Origin: Pseudoduganella buxea
GTDB taxonomy: Bacteria > Pseudomonadota > Gammaproteobacteria > Burkholderiales > Burkholderiaceae_D
Length of the DNA stretch: 64,000 nt
Assembly (NCBI RefSeq): GCF_009720835.1
Contig: NZ_WNKZ01000023.1
Location: forward strand, 1 to 64,000
Direction: 5' to 3'
The position numbers were made by a program, and so were the translations under genes. The notes below the pieces were generated by a model. It was not told where the DNA came from, made no database searches, and was given only the letters and a program-made list of their open reading frames with translations. Shown one piece after another: positions 1 through 11,214 of the stretch. Numbering within the stretch: position 1 is the first letter of the stretch; the number at the start of each line of letters is the position of its first letter.

Positions 1-1
1 G

Positions 2-3000
2 GCCGGTGCACCGTGGCCGTTCGCGCAGGTCGCGGCCGAACGGCGCGCCCGGCAGGTGGACGGTCTCGCCGCGCGCTTCGGCCCCGATGCTTGCGGTCCG
101 TATGAGGAAGCGCCCCGGTCGGCCGTGGTGCTGCCCGTCGTGCTGCCGGGGCAGCAGGAGCCGTTCGGCTTCGTCGTGGCCGGCGTCAGCGCCCGCCGCG
201 CGCTGGACGAGGACTACCAGAACTTCCACGCGCTGCTGCTGGCCGCCGTCAACACGGCCGTCAGCAACGTGCTTGCCTACGAGCAGGAGCAGCGCCGCGC
301 CGAGGAGCTGGCCCAGATCGACCGCGCCAAGACGGCCTTCTTCTCGAACGTGTCGCATGAATTCCGCACGCCGCTGACGCTGATCCTCGGGCCGCTGGAG
401 GACGCGCTGGCGGCCGAGGACGAGGCCTTGAGCCCGCGCCAGCGCCAGCGGATCGAAGTCACGCAGCGCAATGCCCTGCGGCTGCTGAAGCTGGTCAATT
501 CCCTGCTGGACTTCTCGCGCATCGAGGCGGGCAGGGTGCAGGCCCGTTACGTGCCGGTGGACCTGGCGCGCGTGACGGCCGACCTGGCCAGCGTGTTCGA
601 ATCGGCCATGACGAAGGGCGGCCTGGCGTACCGGCTCGACCTGCCGGCGCTGGACGAGCCGGTGTACATCGACCGCGAGATGTGGGAGAAGATCGTCTTC
701 AACCTGCTGTCGAACGCGTTCAAGTTCACGCTGGCAGGCGCTGTGACGGTGACACTGCGCCGGCACGGGGCGATGGCACGCCTGTCCGTCAGCGACACGG
801 GCAGCGGCATCGCGGCCGCGGAACTGCCGCGCGTGTTCGAGCGCTTCCACCGCATCGAGGGCGCACCGGGGCGCACCTACGAGGGCAGCGGCATCGGCCT
901 GGCACTGATCCAGGAGCTGGTGCGCCTGCACGGCGGCACCATTGGCGTGCACAGCACCGTCGGCATGGGCACGACCTTCGACGTCGATCTGCCTTTCGGT
1001 TGTGCTCACCTCGATCCGGCGCGCATCGGGCCGCACGATGTCTCGGCCGCCGAGGCAGCCGAGACGCGCATCGGCGCCTCGTACGTGGAAGAGGCTCTGC
1101 GCTGGCTGCCGGATGGGGATGAAGCGGCGGTCGCCGGCGCCGCGCATGCACTGCCCGCGAGCCGGCCCCGCATCCTGGTCGCGGACGATAACAACGACAT
1201 GCGCGCCTACGTGAAGGCGTTGCTGGAGCCGTACGCCGACGTTGTCGCCTGCGCCGACGGCGAAGCGGCATTCGAGCGGTTGCAGCAGGACCAGCCGGAC
1301 CTGTTGCTGAGCGACGTGATGATGCCGCGGCTGGATGGCTTCGGCCTGCTGTCCCGCATCCGTGCCAGCGACGACTTGCGTCACCTGCCGGTCATGCTGC
1401 TGTCGGCCCGCGCCGGCGAGGAGGCTCGCATCGAAGGCCTGGGGGCCGGGGCGGACGACTACCTGGTGAAACCCTTCTCGGCCAACGAACTGCTGGCGCG
1501 GGTGCGCCACCAGATCGACCTGGCACGCGAGCGCCAGTCGCACCGGCGCGAAGCGCAGCTGCAGGAGGCCTACTTCCGCACGCTGATCGATGCCTCACCC
1601 GTCACGCTGTGGACCACCGACGTCGACGGCTGCTGCACCTACCTGAGCCGGCGCTGGTATGACTACACGGGCCGCACGCCGGAGCAGGACCTGGGCCTGG
1701 GCTGGCTGGAAAACGTTCATCCGGACGACCTGCCGGCCACGCGCGAGAAATTCCTCGCGGCCAGCGCAACCCAGCTGCCCTTCTCGATCGACTACCGGCT
1801 GCGGCGCCACGACGGCAGCTACCGGTGGGCCATCGATGCGGGCATGCCGCTGGTCGACGGCGACGGCCGTCCCGCCGGCTTCGTCGGCACCGTCATCGAC
1901 GTGCACGAGCGCAAGGTGCTGCAGCAGCGCTTCGAACGGGTGGCGCAAGCCGGCGATATCGGCGTGTGGTACGCCGACGCGCCATTCACGAACTTCCAGA
2001 TGAACGAGCAGATGGCGGCGCATTTCGACCTCGATGGCCGGCGCGACATGGCACTGGCCACCTTGCTGGAACAGGTCGACGCCGGCCAGCGCGCCGCCCT
2101 TGCCGACGGCATCGCGCTGGCGGTGGCGGGCGGTCCCGCGCTGGACGTGGAACTGCGCGTGGCGGGCGCCGGCCAGCGCTGGCTGCGCGCCGTCGGCTGG
2201 TGCGACCTGGACGACACGGGCACGCCCCTGCGCTTCGATGGCGTGACTTTCGACATCAGCACGCACAAGCTGGCGCAGCAGGAACTGCAGCGCCTGGCCA
2301 CCGAGCTGGCGGAAAAGAACCGCATGCAGAGCGAATTCCTCGTCACCCTGGCACACGAGCTGCGCAACCCGCTGGCGCCGATCCGCACCGGCCTGGAACT
2401 GATGCGCGCCGGCGCGCCGGCGGCGGCCCTGCCGGACGTGCGCAACATGATGGAGCGCCAGGTCGACCACATGGTCCATCTCGTCAATGACCTGCTGGAC
2501 GTGGCCCGGCTGACCCAGGGCAAGCTGACCTTGCGGCGCGAATCGGTGGCGCTGGCGGACGTGGTGCACCAGGCCGTGGACATGAGCCGGCCGCTCGTCA
2601 CGGCACGCAAGCATGAACTGGCCGTGCATTTGCCGGAACGGCCGATACTGCTCGATGCCGACCGCCACCGCATCGCGCAGGTGCTCAGCAACCTGCTCAA
2701 CAACGCGGCCAAGTACACGCCGCCGGGCGGGCGCATCGTGCTGGACGTGAACGCCACGCCGGCCGGCGTGACGATCTCGGTGTCGGACAACGGCGTGGGC
2801 ATCGGGCCGGAGCTGTTGCCGGCCGTCTTCGAGCTGTACACGCAGGCCCCGCACCGCGAAGGCGTCGTGCAGGGCGGCCTGGGCGTGGGCCTGAACCTGG
2901 TGCGCAAGCTGGTGCAGCTGCATGGCGGCGACGTGGCGGCGGCCAGCGACGGCGCCGGCAAGGGCAGTACGTTCACCGTGACGCTGCCGTGCGCCGATGC

Positions 3001-3418
3001 GGTCCGCGCGCCGCGGCAGGACGCCGAGCAGGTGCCGCTTGCCGCGAACGCGCTGCGCATCCTTGCGGTGGACGACAATGCCGACGCCGTCGAAAGCCTG
3101 GCCGCGCTGCTGGCGCTGCAGGGGCACGAGGTGCGGGTGGCTTACGACGGCACCAGGGCGCTGGAGCAGGCGGCACTGTTCGCGCCGCAGGTGGTGCTGC
3201 TCGATATCGGCCTGCCCGGCATGGACGGCTACGACACGGCGCGGGCCATGCGCAGCCTTGCCGGCATGGGCGAGGCGACCTTGATCGCCGTCACCGGCTG
3301 GGGCACCGAGCAGGATCGCCGGCGCTCGGCGCAGGCGGGCTTCGACCTGCACCTGACCAAGCCGGTCGAACTGGCCCGGCTGCAAGCCATCCTGGCCGCC
3401 CCCGGAGCGCGGCGGTAG
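2..3418 (+). CDS. Hybrid sensor histidine kinase with two kinase cores and two receiver domains (5' end outside window)
   Basis: The frame is open to the left edge, so the N-terminus is missing. Residues below are counted from the GTG at 56. The order is: end of a GAF-like sensor (1-75); first HisKA with SHEFRTP (His about 101); first HATPase with GSGIGLAL; first receiver (370-485) with DVMMPRLDG (Asp about 420); PAS/PAC (505-620, ending near VIDVHERK); a second PAS-like stretch; second HisKA with AHELRNP (His about 767); second HATPase; C-terminal receiver (1002-1115) with DIGLPGMDG (Asp about 1050). The signal is presumably sensed by GAF/PAS and passed by an internal phosphorelay. No output regulator lies next to it, and the partner and signal are unknown. 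The family call is very safe. Confidence 0.93.
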   Translation, partial: AGAPWPFAQVAAERRARQVDGLAARFGPDACGPYEEAPRSAVVLPVVLPGQQEPFGFVVAGVSARRALDEDYQNFHALLLAAVNTAVSNVLAYEQEQRRAEELAQIDRAKTAFFSNVSHEFRTPLTLILGPLEDALAAEDEALSPRQRQRIEVTQRNALRLLKLVNSLLDFSRIEAGRVQARYVPVDLARVTADLASVFESAMTKGGLAYRLDLPALDEPVYIDREMWEKIVFNLLSNAFKFTLAGAVTVTLRRHGAMARLSVSDTGSGIAAAELPRVFERFHRIEGAPGRTYEGSGIGLALIQELVRLHGGTIGVHSTVGMGTTFDVDLPFGCAHLDPARIGPHDVSAAEAAETRIGASYVEEALRWLPDGDEAAVAGAAHALPASRPRILVADDNNDMRAYVKALLEPYADVVACADGEAAFERLQQDQPDLLLSDVMMPRLDGFGLLSRIRASDDLRHLPVMLLSARAGEEARIEGLGAGADDYLVKPFSANELLARVRHQIDLARERQSHRREAQLQEAYFRTLIDASPVTLWTTDVDGCCTYLSRRWYDYTGRTPEQDLGLGWLENVHPDDLPATREKFLAASATQLPFSIDYRLRRHDGSYRWAIDAGMPLVDGDGRPAGFVGTVIDVHERKVLQQRFERVAQAGDIGVWYADAPFTNFQMNEQMAAHFDLDGRRDMALATLLEQVDAGQRAALADGIALAVAGGPALDVELRVAGAGQRWLRAVGWCDLDDTGTPLRFDGVTFDISTHKLAQQELQRLATELAEKNRMQSEFLVTLAHELRNPLAPIRTGLELMRAGAPAAALPDVRNMMERQVDHMVHLVNDLLDVARLTQGKLTLRRESVALADVVHQAVDMSRPLVTARKHELAVHLPERPILLDADRHRIAQVLSNLLNNAAKYTPPGGRIVLDVNATPAGVTISVSDNGVGIGPELLPAVFELYTQAPHREGVVQGGLGVGLNLVRKLVQLHGGDVAAASDGAGKGSTFTVTLPCADAVRAPRQDAEQVPLAANALRILAVDDNADAVESLAALLALQGHEVRVAYDGTRALEQAALFAPQVVLLDIGLPGMDGYDTARAMRSLAGMGEATLIAVTGWGTEQDRRRSAQAGFDLHLTKPVELARLQAILAAPGARR

Positions 3419-3433
3419 GGCAGGCTGGCCGGA

Positions 3434-4498
3434 TCAGACGCTGTCGGCGGCGACCGGCAAGCCTTCGCTGTTCCAGCGCAGCATGCCGCCGGCCAGGTTG
3501 GCGACCTGGCCGAAGCCGGCCTTGGCCAGCAGCACGCAGGCCTGGGCCGAGCGCACGCCGGAGCGGCACACGGCAATGACGGGGCGCTCCCGGTCCAGCT
3601 GCGGCAGGTACTGCGGCAGCTGCGACAGCGGTACCAGCCGGGCACCGGGCAGGTGGCCCAGCCGGTCGATGAACTCCGGCGCTTCCCGTACGTCGACGAT
3701 CTGCGCATCCACCGCATGCTCCAGCAAGGCCATCGGTTCGATTTCCCACACACCGGAGAAACGCAGGGTCAGTGGCGCCCACGCGGGCGTGTCGAGGGGC
3801 AGCTCGTCGCCTTCGGGCCGGCCGCAGCGCAGGTTGGCCGGCACGGCCACGGCGATCAGCTTCGGGTGCGGCAAATGCAGGTTGTTCATATGTCCCGTGA
3901 AGTCGCCCACGTCGACGGCGCCGCCCAGGCGCGGATTGAAGCGGCGCTCCTCGGCCACGCTGGTGACGGTGATGCCCCGGTAGTCGTGCGCCGGATACAG
4001 CAGGCAACCATCGGGCAGGGTGAATATCTGCTCGTGCACGGAAGCAAACAGCTGCTGCGGACTGCCCTGCTGGAAGTCGGTGCGCCCGCAGCCCCGGATC
4101 AGCAGGCTGTCGCCCGTGAAGGCCATGCTGGCGTCGTCCAGTACATAGGTCAGGCAGCCGTTCGTGTGGCCGGGTGTCGCGCGCACCTCCAGGTGGCGGC
4201 GGCCGAAGGCGATGCGGTCGCCATGGTGCAGGGGCCGGTCGACCGGCGCGGCGCCGGCCGAGGCCGACAGCCCGATGGCGCTGCCGCAGCGCTGGTGCAG
4301 GCGCCAGGCGCCCGTCACATGGTCGGCATGCACGTGCGTATCCAGGGTCGCCACCAGGCGCAGGCCCAGCTCCTGCACCAGCGCCAGGTCGCGCGGCACC
4401 TGCTCGAAAACTGGATCGATCAGCACGGCCTCGCCGGCGTCGGCAAGCAGGTAGGTGTAGGTCGACGACGTGGGGTCGAACAACTGGCGGAAGATCAT
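3434..4498 (-). CDS. Persulfide dioxygenase-rhodanese fusion (MBL fold, ETHE1-like)
   Basis: 354 residues. The N-terminal metallo-beta-lactamase domain has the HVHADH metal site at residues 55-60, then TPGHTNG, FTGDSLLIRGCGRTDF and YPAHDYRG, which are hallmarks of ETHE1-like glutathione persulfide dioxygenases. The C-terminal rhodanese domain has the active loop CRSGVRSA with Cys about 311. Fusions of this type oxidise glutathione persulfide to sulfite and shuttle sulfane sulfur in sulfide detoxification. The ATG at 4498 was chosen because a GGAG lies 6 bases upstream; an in-frame ATG ten codons earlier lacks one. It is convergent with the sensor kinase and has no sulfide-quinone reductase neighbour here. 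General function is confident; the exact substrate is inferred. Confidence 0.88.
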   Translation of the reverse strand: MIFRQLFDPTSSTYTYLLADAGEAVLIDPVFEQVPRDLALVQELGLRLVATLDTHVHADHVTGAWRLHQRCGSAIGLSASAGAAPVDRPLHHGDRIAFGRRHLEVRATPGHTNGCLTYVLDDASMAFTGDSLLIRGCGRTDFQQGSPQQLFASVHEQIFTLPDGCLLYPAHDYRGITVTSVAEERRFNPRLGGAVDVGDFTGHMNNLHLPHPKLIAVAVPANLRCGRPEGDELPLDTPAWAPLTLRFSGVWEIEPMALLEHAVDAQIVDVREAPEFIDRLGHLPGARLVPLSQLPQYLPQLDRERPVIAVCRSGVRSAQACVLLAKAGFGQVANLAGGMLRWNSEGLPVAADSV

Positions 4499-4589
4499 GG
4501 GCAGCTCCGGATAGGTTGTGCAGGGCATCCGGCGCGCGCGGTTGGCGTGCGCCGCCGCGCGATTATCCCATATCGAAGTCCCGGCCGGC

Positions 4590-5261
4590 TCAGGCGGCCG
4601 GTGCCGCCGGTATCGGTACGGCCGGCAGCGCCTGCAGGCGGTGCAGGGCCAGGAACTGGGCGCAGACGAGAGCCGAATAGGCGTACAGCTCCAGCAATTC
4701 TTCCCATACCTCCGCGCGGGGTGCGTCCAGGTGCAGGCCCAGAGCGAAGTGGCCTTCGGCGCCGGTGGACAGCACGGCCGCCACGACGGCCAGCACGATC
4801 TGGAAGGTGGCGCGGTGGCAGCCGGCGCCGATCATGCGCAGCAGCCGGTCGACCCGGTGACGCCATGCGTTCGACAGCGACCATGCGAGCATCAACAGGA
4901 TCACGGGTGCCACCGCCGGCTTGTACCACAGCTCATGGGAGGAGTACACGGGCTGGGCCTGGTCGAAGCCGACCGGCGCGAAGAACACGGCGCCCCAGCT
5001 CAGTTCCCGGCCGACGAGGACGGCCCATACAGGGGCGGCACTGAGGGCCAGGGTGGCCACCGGCATGCCGCGCCGCCGCAGCGCCACGAAGCCGGCCCAC
5101 AGGCAGCCCACCAGCAGCACGGCGACCTGGGCGTTCTCGATGAGGCCGTCTTCCCACGCCCATTCGGCCGGCAGGAGGCTGGACAGCTGGTAAGACAGCA
5201 GCAGCACGAGCACGCTGCAGGCCTGTGCGATGCGCACGCGGAGGGGAATCGGTCGATACAT
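4590..5261 (-). CDS. Hypothetical integral membrane protein
   Basis: 223 residues. Several hydrophobic stretches are spread along the length: one near the N-terminus around residues 11-30, others around 45-62, 68-85, 115-130 and 150-165, and a last one near 190. This suggests a polytopic inner-membrane protein. It ends in a Pro/Ala-rich tail. No family motif is recognised. It lies 91 bases upstream of the persulfide dioxygenase gene on the same strand, so co-transcription is possible but not shown. The ATG at 5261 is the first in frame. The function is unknown. Confidence 0.6.
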   Translation of the reverse strand: MYRPIPLRVRIAQACSVLVLLLSYQLSSLLPAEWAWEDGLIENAQVAVLLVGCLWAGFVALRRRGMPVATLALSAAPVWAVLVGRELSWGAVFFAPVGFDQAQPVYSSHELWYKPAVAPVILLMLAWSLSNAWRHRVDRLLRMIGAGCHRATFQIVLAVVAAVLSTGAEGHFALGLHLDAPRAEVWEELLELYAYSALVCAQFLALHRLQALPAVPIPAAPAA

Positions 5262-5484
5262 GGTTTCGCGTTAGAAATGAATACAGGGAATAGAAAACAG
5301 GCGATGCAGATGTCGGCGAGGCATGCCGCCGACGGCGAGCGAGCCTGTTGCCGACCGGTTGGTCATTAATGAATATTAGCGAAAGTTACTCAAACCGGCG
5401 GCACGATTGAACGCCGTTTGCATCGACGGATTGGCAGCACGGCGCGATGGTGGCGTCGCGGCCCGCCATTACGGCCGAGCCAGG

Positions 5485-5512
5485 TTGACAAAAAAGCAAA
5501 CGGCACTAGGCT
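5485..5512 (+). promoter_or_regulatory. Candidate sigma-70 promoter for the PEP-CTERM gene
   Basis: In the roughly 310-base gap 5262-5571, a perfect TTGACA (5485-5490) is followed after 16 bases by TAGGCT (5507-5512), a weak -10 match, 60 bases upstream of the PEP-CTERM start. Nothing else in the gap looks like a gene. The promoter call is inferred from sequence alone. Confidence 0.4.
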
Positions 5513-5571
5513 GGGGTCAGCGCGACCATTGTCGGCGCGCCCCTCTGCAACGACGTTTCTTTGGAGTTGAT

Positions 5572-6126
5572 ATGCGATCACCCACGTTTGTCAGATGGAC
5601 GGGCGCGGCGGCGCTCGCGGCATCCCTGGCGGGGCCGGCCCTGGCCGAGACCCGGTCCGTTACCTATACCGACCTGTCAGCGAGCGCTACCGTAGAGGAG
5701 GCGCTCGGTGCCGGCGACAACCTCTTCGTCGACACCTTCACCACCCGGCACGGCGCGCTCTACCAGAGCACCAGCTTCACCTTGAGCGAACGGGGCGACA
5801 TGAACGGCCTGGCGGGCTGGATTATCGACACGGCCGACGGCCAGGGCCCGCTGCTGGTGGGTGTCAATATCGATATCCTCGACCAGTGGCGTTCCGTCGT
5901 TGCCAGCGACAGCTTCACGGGTGTACTGGGCGGCTTTGGGCACTCCAGCTTCCTCGGCAGCCTGGGGCCGGGCAGCTATACGCTGGTGGCCACGGGCGAC
6001 GCCGTGCGCGATGCCTCGCTGGACATCTCGCTGTCGTTTACGCAGCCCATACCCGAACCGGAGACGTACGCCATGATGTTGGGTGGACTGGCGCTGCTGG
6101 GCGCCGTGGCGCGACGGCGGCGCTGA
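5572..6126 (+). CDS. PEP-CTERM sorted protein, FxDxF type
   Basis: 184 residues. The ATG at 5572 has GGAG upstream and opens a signal peptide (charged start, hydrophobic core, cleavage near ALA-ET). The body carries FVDTF, matching the FxDxF motif that names one PEP-CTERM family. The C-terminus is the classic sorting signal: PEPETYAMM, a hydrophobic helix, then an Arg cluster (ARRRR). Such proteins are exported, cut by exosortase (EpsH/XrtA) and are linked to exopolysaccharide production. No exosortase gene lies in the window. The molecular role of the mature protein is unknown. Confidence 0.85.
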   Translation: MRSPTFVRWTGAAALAASLAGPALAETRSVTYTDLSASATVEEALGAGDNLFVDTFTTRHGALYQSTSFTLSERGDMNGLAGWIIDTADGQGPLLVGVNIDILDQWRSVVASDSFTGVLGGFGHSSFLGSLGPGSYTLVATGDAVRDASLDISLSFTQPIPEPETYAMMLGGLALLGAVARRRR

Positions 6127-6236
6127 CGTCCGGCCTGGCCGGGGAGGGCGCCGCGCGTGCACGAGCGCCGGCTACCCGCGTCGAGCGGGCGGCCAATGGC
6201 ACCGTGCGTGATGACGGCGCCTGCGATTGCCTTCGC

Positions 6237-6581
6237 TTATTCGTCGAAGTCTTCGGCCAGGTTCTTCCAGCCGCGGCTTTGCGCGAAGGTGGTGAATTCC
6301 TCCGGCGCTTCCAGCACGATCAGCTTGCTTTCCTGCAGGCCCGGATCGCCCAGGCCGAAGTCCGGGCCCTTGTAGCCCAGGCTGCGCAGGCGCTCGACGA
6401 TCGACTTCAGCAGAACGCTGTCCTTGTGGCCGCAGTCGATGGTCCTGGCGAAATCGACATACACGTCGATGATGCCGTAGCCTTCGTCGAAGATACGGAT
6501 GGCCTTGACGTCGTGCGCATGGCCGCTGCTGTCGGTGGCCTTGAAGGGGCCGGAGAGTTCGATATCGGATTCGGTGGTCAT
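6237..6581 (-). CDS. Small hypothetical protein
   Basis: 114 residues, acidic, probably soluble. It contains no signal peptide and no family motif that I recognise. I chose the ATG at 6581 (MTTESDIEL) because the coding-like sequence starts there. A second ATG at 6614 and longer in-frame extensions exist, and none has a clear ribosome site, so the start is uncertain. It lies downstream of, and on the same strand as, the LysR gene that starts at 7576. Convergent with the PEP-CTERM gene. Function unknown. Confidence 0.55.
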   Translation of the reverse strand: MTTESDIELSGPFKATDSSGHAHDVKAIRIFDEGYGIIDVYVDFARTIDCGHKDSVLLKSIVERLRSLGYKGPDFGLGDPGLQESKLIVLEAPEEFTTFAQSRGWKNLAEDFDE

Positions 6582-6649
6582 GGCGCCAGCATAGCAGATG
6601 ATGGCGTCTCCCATGGCCTCGCACGCCCACCCTTGTCCGCTTCCTGGCA

Positions 6650-7576
6650 TCAGGTACCGGCCGGGTTGCGCACGCCTTCCCAATAGCCGGGGCCGTTATA
6701 GATGGCCCGCAGGTAGTCGATGAAATGCCGGATCTTGGCGGGCAGGTAGCGCTGCTGCGGGTAGACGGCCTGGATCGGGTATTCCTGCACGGCATACTGG
6801 TCCAGCACCGTCACCAGTTCACCACGCTTGAGCTCCGACTGGATTTCCCACGTCGAGCGCCAGCCGATGCCCAGGCCCTGGCGCACCCAGTCGAACAGCA
6901 GTTCGCCATCGTTGCAGGCCAGGTCGCCGTCCACGCGCACGGCGATCAGCTTGCCGTCGCGCAGGAAGGTCCAGCCCCGTTGCTGGCCGCCCTGCAGGTT
7001 GAAGGCCAGGCAGTTATGCCGCACCAGGTCTTCCGGCGCCTGGGGGATGCCGTGGCGCTCGAAATAGGCCGGCGTGCCGCACACGACACGGCGGTTCGGG
7101 AACAGGGGCACGGCCACGTAGTTCGGGTCCGTCACCTCGCCGATGCGGATCGCCATGTCGTAGCCTTCGCGCACCAGGTCGACGACGCTGTCAGTGAAAT
7201 TGAACGACATCTTCAGTTCCGGGTGGATGGCGCGGAACGGCGGCGCGTGCGGCGCCACGTGCGAGCGTCCGAACGCGGCCGGTGCCGACACCACCAGGTG
7301 ACCCTGCACCGTGCTGCGCCCGGCGCTGATGCTGTTCTCGGCGATATCGAAGTCGCGCATCAGCTGGCGGGCCGGCTCGATGAATTGTTCGCCCAGCGCC
7401 GTCAATGTCAGGCCCCGCGTGGAGCGGTGCATCAGGCGCACGCCCAGGCGCTTTTCCAGGGTGTCCAGGCGGCGCCCCATCACCACCGGGGTGACGCCCT
7501 CGGTCAGGGCGGCGGCGGCGAAGCTGCCTTTTTCCGTGACCAGTAAAAAACTGCGAATTTCAGTGTAGCGGTCCAT
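6650..7576 (-). CDS. LysR-family transcriptional regulator, probable regulator of the glyoxylate operon
   Basis: 308 residues, the usual LTTR length. The N-terminal winged helix-turn-helix (residues 1-60) has [20 protein letters not shown] and [16 protein letters not shown]; the C-terminal effector domain begins near residue 90. It is divergent from gcl across a 138-base gap, the standard arrangement for an LTTR that controls the neighbouring operon and itself. The ligand might be glyoxylate, tartronate semialdehyde or a urate-pathway intermediate. That is inference from position only. Confidence 0.85.
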   Translation of the reverse strand: MDRYTEIRSFLLVTEKGSFAAAALTEGVTPVVMGRRLDTLEKRLGVRLMHRSTRGLTLTALGEQFIEPARQLMRDFDIAENSISAGRSTVQGHLVVSAPAAFGRSHVAPHAPPFRAIHPELKMSFNFTDSVVDLVREGYDMAIRIGEVTDPNYVAVPLFPNRRVVCGTPAYFERHGIPQAPEDLVRHNCLAFNLQGGQQRGWTFLRDGKLIAVRVDGDLACNDGELLFDWVRQGLGIGWRSTWEIQSELKRGELVTVLDQYAVQEYPIQAVYPQQRYLPAKIRHFIDYLRAIYNGPGYWEGVRNPAGT

Positions 7577-7714
7577 TCAATACTCCAAGTATCGACTGAT
7601 CGGATAGTAGCAGCAATTCAACAGGGTGGGGTTTGTCCGTATGCTGATTTCACTGAACCAACATTACCAACATTTGCAGCATCTACCCATCTGTCACACT
7701 ACTGGAGACCAACC
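7577..7714. promoter_or_regulatory. Divergent control region between the LysR gene and gcl
   Basis: 138 bases hold both promoters. An interrupted palindrome ATACT-CCA-AGTAT (7580-7592) sits directly upstream of the LysR start and could be part of an LTTR site or a translational control element. gcl has GGAG 8-9 bases before its ATG. The binding site is inferred, not shown. Confidence 0.35.
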
Positions 7715-9487
<1,773 letters not shown>

Positions 9488-9522
9488 AAGCGTCAGTTAT
9501 TAGCTTCAACTAGGAGAAGAAG

Positions 9523-10299
9523 ATGCCAAGATTTGCCGCCAACCTGACCATGCTGTTCAACGAACTGCCGTTCCCGGAGCGCTTCGGCGCCGCCGCCGAA
9601 GCGGGCTTCAAGGGCGTTGAATACCTGTTCCCCTACGCCTTCGACAAGGACGAACTGGCCGCCCGGCTGGACAAGTTCGGCCTGACCCAGGTGCTGCACA
9701 ACCTGCCGGCGGGGTATTGGGAAAACGGCGAACGTGGCATCGCCTGCCATCCGGGCCGGGTCAGCGAGTTCCAGGACGGCGTCGGCCGCGCCATCGACTA
9801 CGCCAAGGCGCTCGGCTGCAAGCAGGTCAACTGCCTGGCCGGCATCGCACCAGGCGGCACCAGCGAGGATGCGCTGTACCGCACCTTCGTCGAGAACCTG
9901 CGCTTCGCCGCGGGCAAGCTGAAGGAAGCCGGCATTGCGCTCCTGATCGAGCCGGTGAATACCTTCGACATTCCCGGCTTCTACCTGAACCGCACGGACC
10001 AGGCCATCCGCGTCATCGACGAAGTGGGCTCGGACAACCTGTTTCTGCAATACGACATCTACCACGCCCAGCGCATGGAAGGCGAGATCGGCAAGACCAT
10101 CGAACGCCACCTGGGCCGTATCCGCCACATCCAGCTGGCCGACAACCCGGGCCGCAACGAGCCGGGTACGGGGGAGCTGAACTGGCCGTGGCTGTTCCGT
10201 CATATCGACAAGCTGGGCTACGACGGCTGGATCGGCTGCGAGTACAAGCCGGCGGGGGCCACGCGCGACGGCCTTGGCTGGATCGAACAACAACGTTAA
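9523..10299 (+). CDS. hyi: Hydroxypyruvate isomerase
   Basis: 258 residues, TIM-barrel xylose-isomerase-like family. Typical Hyi features are FAANLTMLFNELPFPERF at the start, EPVNTFDIPGFYLN, LQYDIYHAQRMEG and the C-terminal CEYKPAG. It interconverts hydroxypyruvate and tartronate semialdehyde in the cytoplasm. It sits 35 bases after gcl with an AGGAGA ribosome site, and 15 bases before glxR, as in other gcl operons. Confidence 0.95.
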   Translation: MPRFAANLTMLFNELPFPERFGAAAEAGFKGVEYLFPYAFDKDELAARLDKFGLTQVLHNLPAGYWENGERGIACHPGRVSEFQDGVGRAIDYAKALGCKQVNCLAGIAPGGTSEDALYRTFVENLRFAAGKLKEAGIALLIEPVNTFDIPGFYLNRTDQAIRVIDEVGSDNLFLQYDIYHAQRMEGEIGKTIERHLGRIRHIQLADNPGRNEPGTGELNWPWLFRHIDKLGYDGWIGCEYKPAGATRDGLGWIEQQR

Positions 10300-10314
10300 A
10301 CTCTGGAGACTATC

Positions 10315-11214
10315 ATGGCAAATATCGGATTCATCGGCCTGGGCATCATGGGCACCCCAATGGCGGGGCACCTGGTCAGCAATGGCCACACCCTCTACAC
10401 CTACTCGCAGACGCCGATTCCATCGAGCCTGATCGAGGCCGGTGCGAATGTCTGCGCCAACAGCGCGGACGTCGCGTCGAAGGCCGACGTCATCATCGTC
10501 ATGGTGCCGGACACGCCGCACGTCGAGGATGTACTGTTCGGCGAGACGGGCGTCGCCAAGGGTCTGTCGGCCGGCAAGATCGTCGTGGACATGAGCTCGA
10601 TCTCGCCTGTCGCGACGAAGGATTTCGCCAGCCGCATCAACGCGCTGGGCTGCGAATACCTCGATGCCCCCGTGTCGGGCGGCGAAGTGGGCGCCAAGGC
10701 CGGCTCGCTGACGATCATGGTGGGCGGCAGCGAAGCGGCCTTCGACAAGGTCAAGCCCCTGTTCCAGCTGATGGGCAAGAACATCACGCTGGTGGGCGGC
10801 AACGGCGACGGCCAGATCACCAAGGTGGCCAACCAGATCATCGTCGCGCTGACCATTGAGGCGGTGGGCGAAGCCCTGCTGCTGGCCGCCAAGGCCGGCG
10901 CCGATCCGGCCCGCGTGCGTGAAGCGCTGATGGGCGGTTTCGCCGCCTCGCGCATCCTGGAAGTGCACGGCGAGCGCATGGTCAAGCGCACCTTCGACCC
11001 GGGCTTCCGCATCGACCTGCACCGCAAGGACCTGAACCTGGCCCTGACGACGGGCCGCCAGCTGGGCGTGGCACTGCCCAACACGGCCACCGCGCAGGAA
11101 CTGTTCAATACCTGCGCCGCCCACGGCGGCGGCAACTGGGACCACTCCGCCATGGTGCGGGCACTGGAAATCATGTCCAACTTCGCAATCGGCCAGGGCC
11201 AGGCGGAAAAATGA
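10315..11214 (+). CDS. glxR: 2-hydroxy-3-oxopropionate (tartronate semialdehyde) reductase
   Basis: 299 residues, beta-hydroxyacid dehydrogenase family. N-terminal Rossmann motif IGFIGLGIMGTPMAGHL, substrate-site DAPVSGGEVGAKAGSL, and the catalytic-Lys helix GQITKVANQIIVA. It reduces tartronate semialdehyde to D-glycerate with NAD(P)H. Its stop overlaps the start of the next gene by 4 bases (ATGA), indicating translational coupling with the glycerate kinase. Confidence 0.95.
   Translation: MANIGFIGLGIMGTPMAGHLVSNGHTLYTYSQTPIPSSLIEAGANVCANSADVASKADVIIVMVPDTPHVEDVLFGETGVAKGLSAGKIVVDMSSISPVATKDFASRINALGCEYLDAPVSGGEVGAKAGSLTIMVGGSEAAFDKVKPLFQLMGKNITLVGGNGDGQITKVANQIIVALTIEAVGEALLLAAKAGADPARVREALMGGFAASRILEVHGERMVKRTFDPGFRIDLHRKDLNLALTTGRQLGVALPNTATAQELFNTCAAHGGGNWDHSAMVRALEIMSNFAIGQGQAEK

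Noticed and set aside
1595..3385. Long minus-strand frame opposite the hybrid kinase
   Set aside because: Composition is shadow-like (His/Gln/Arg-rich), while the plus strand holds unmistakable kinase and receiver motifs.
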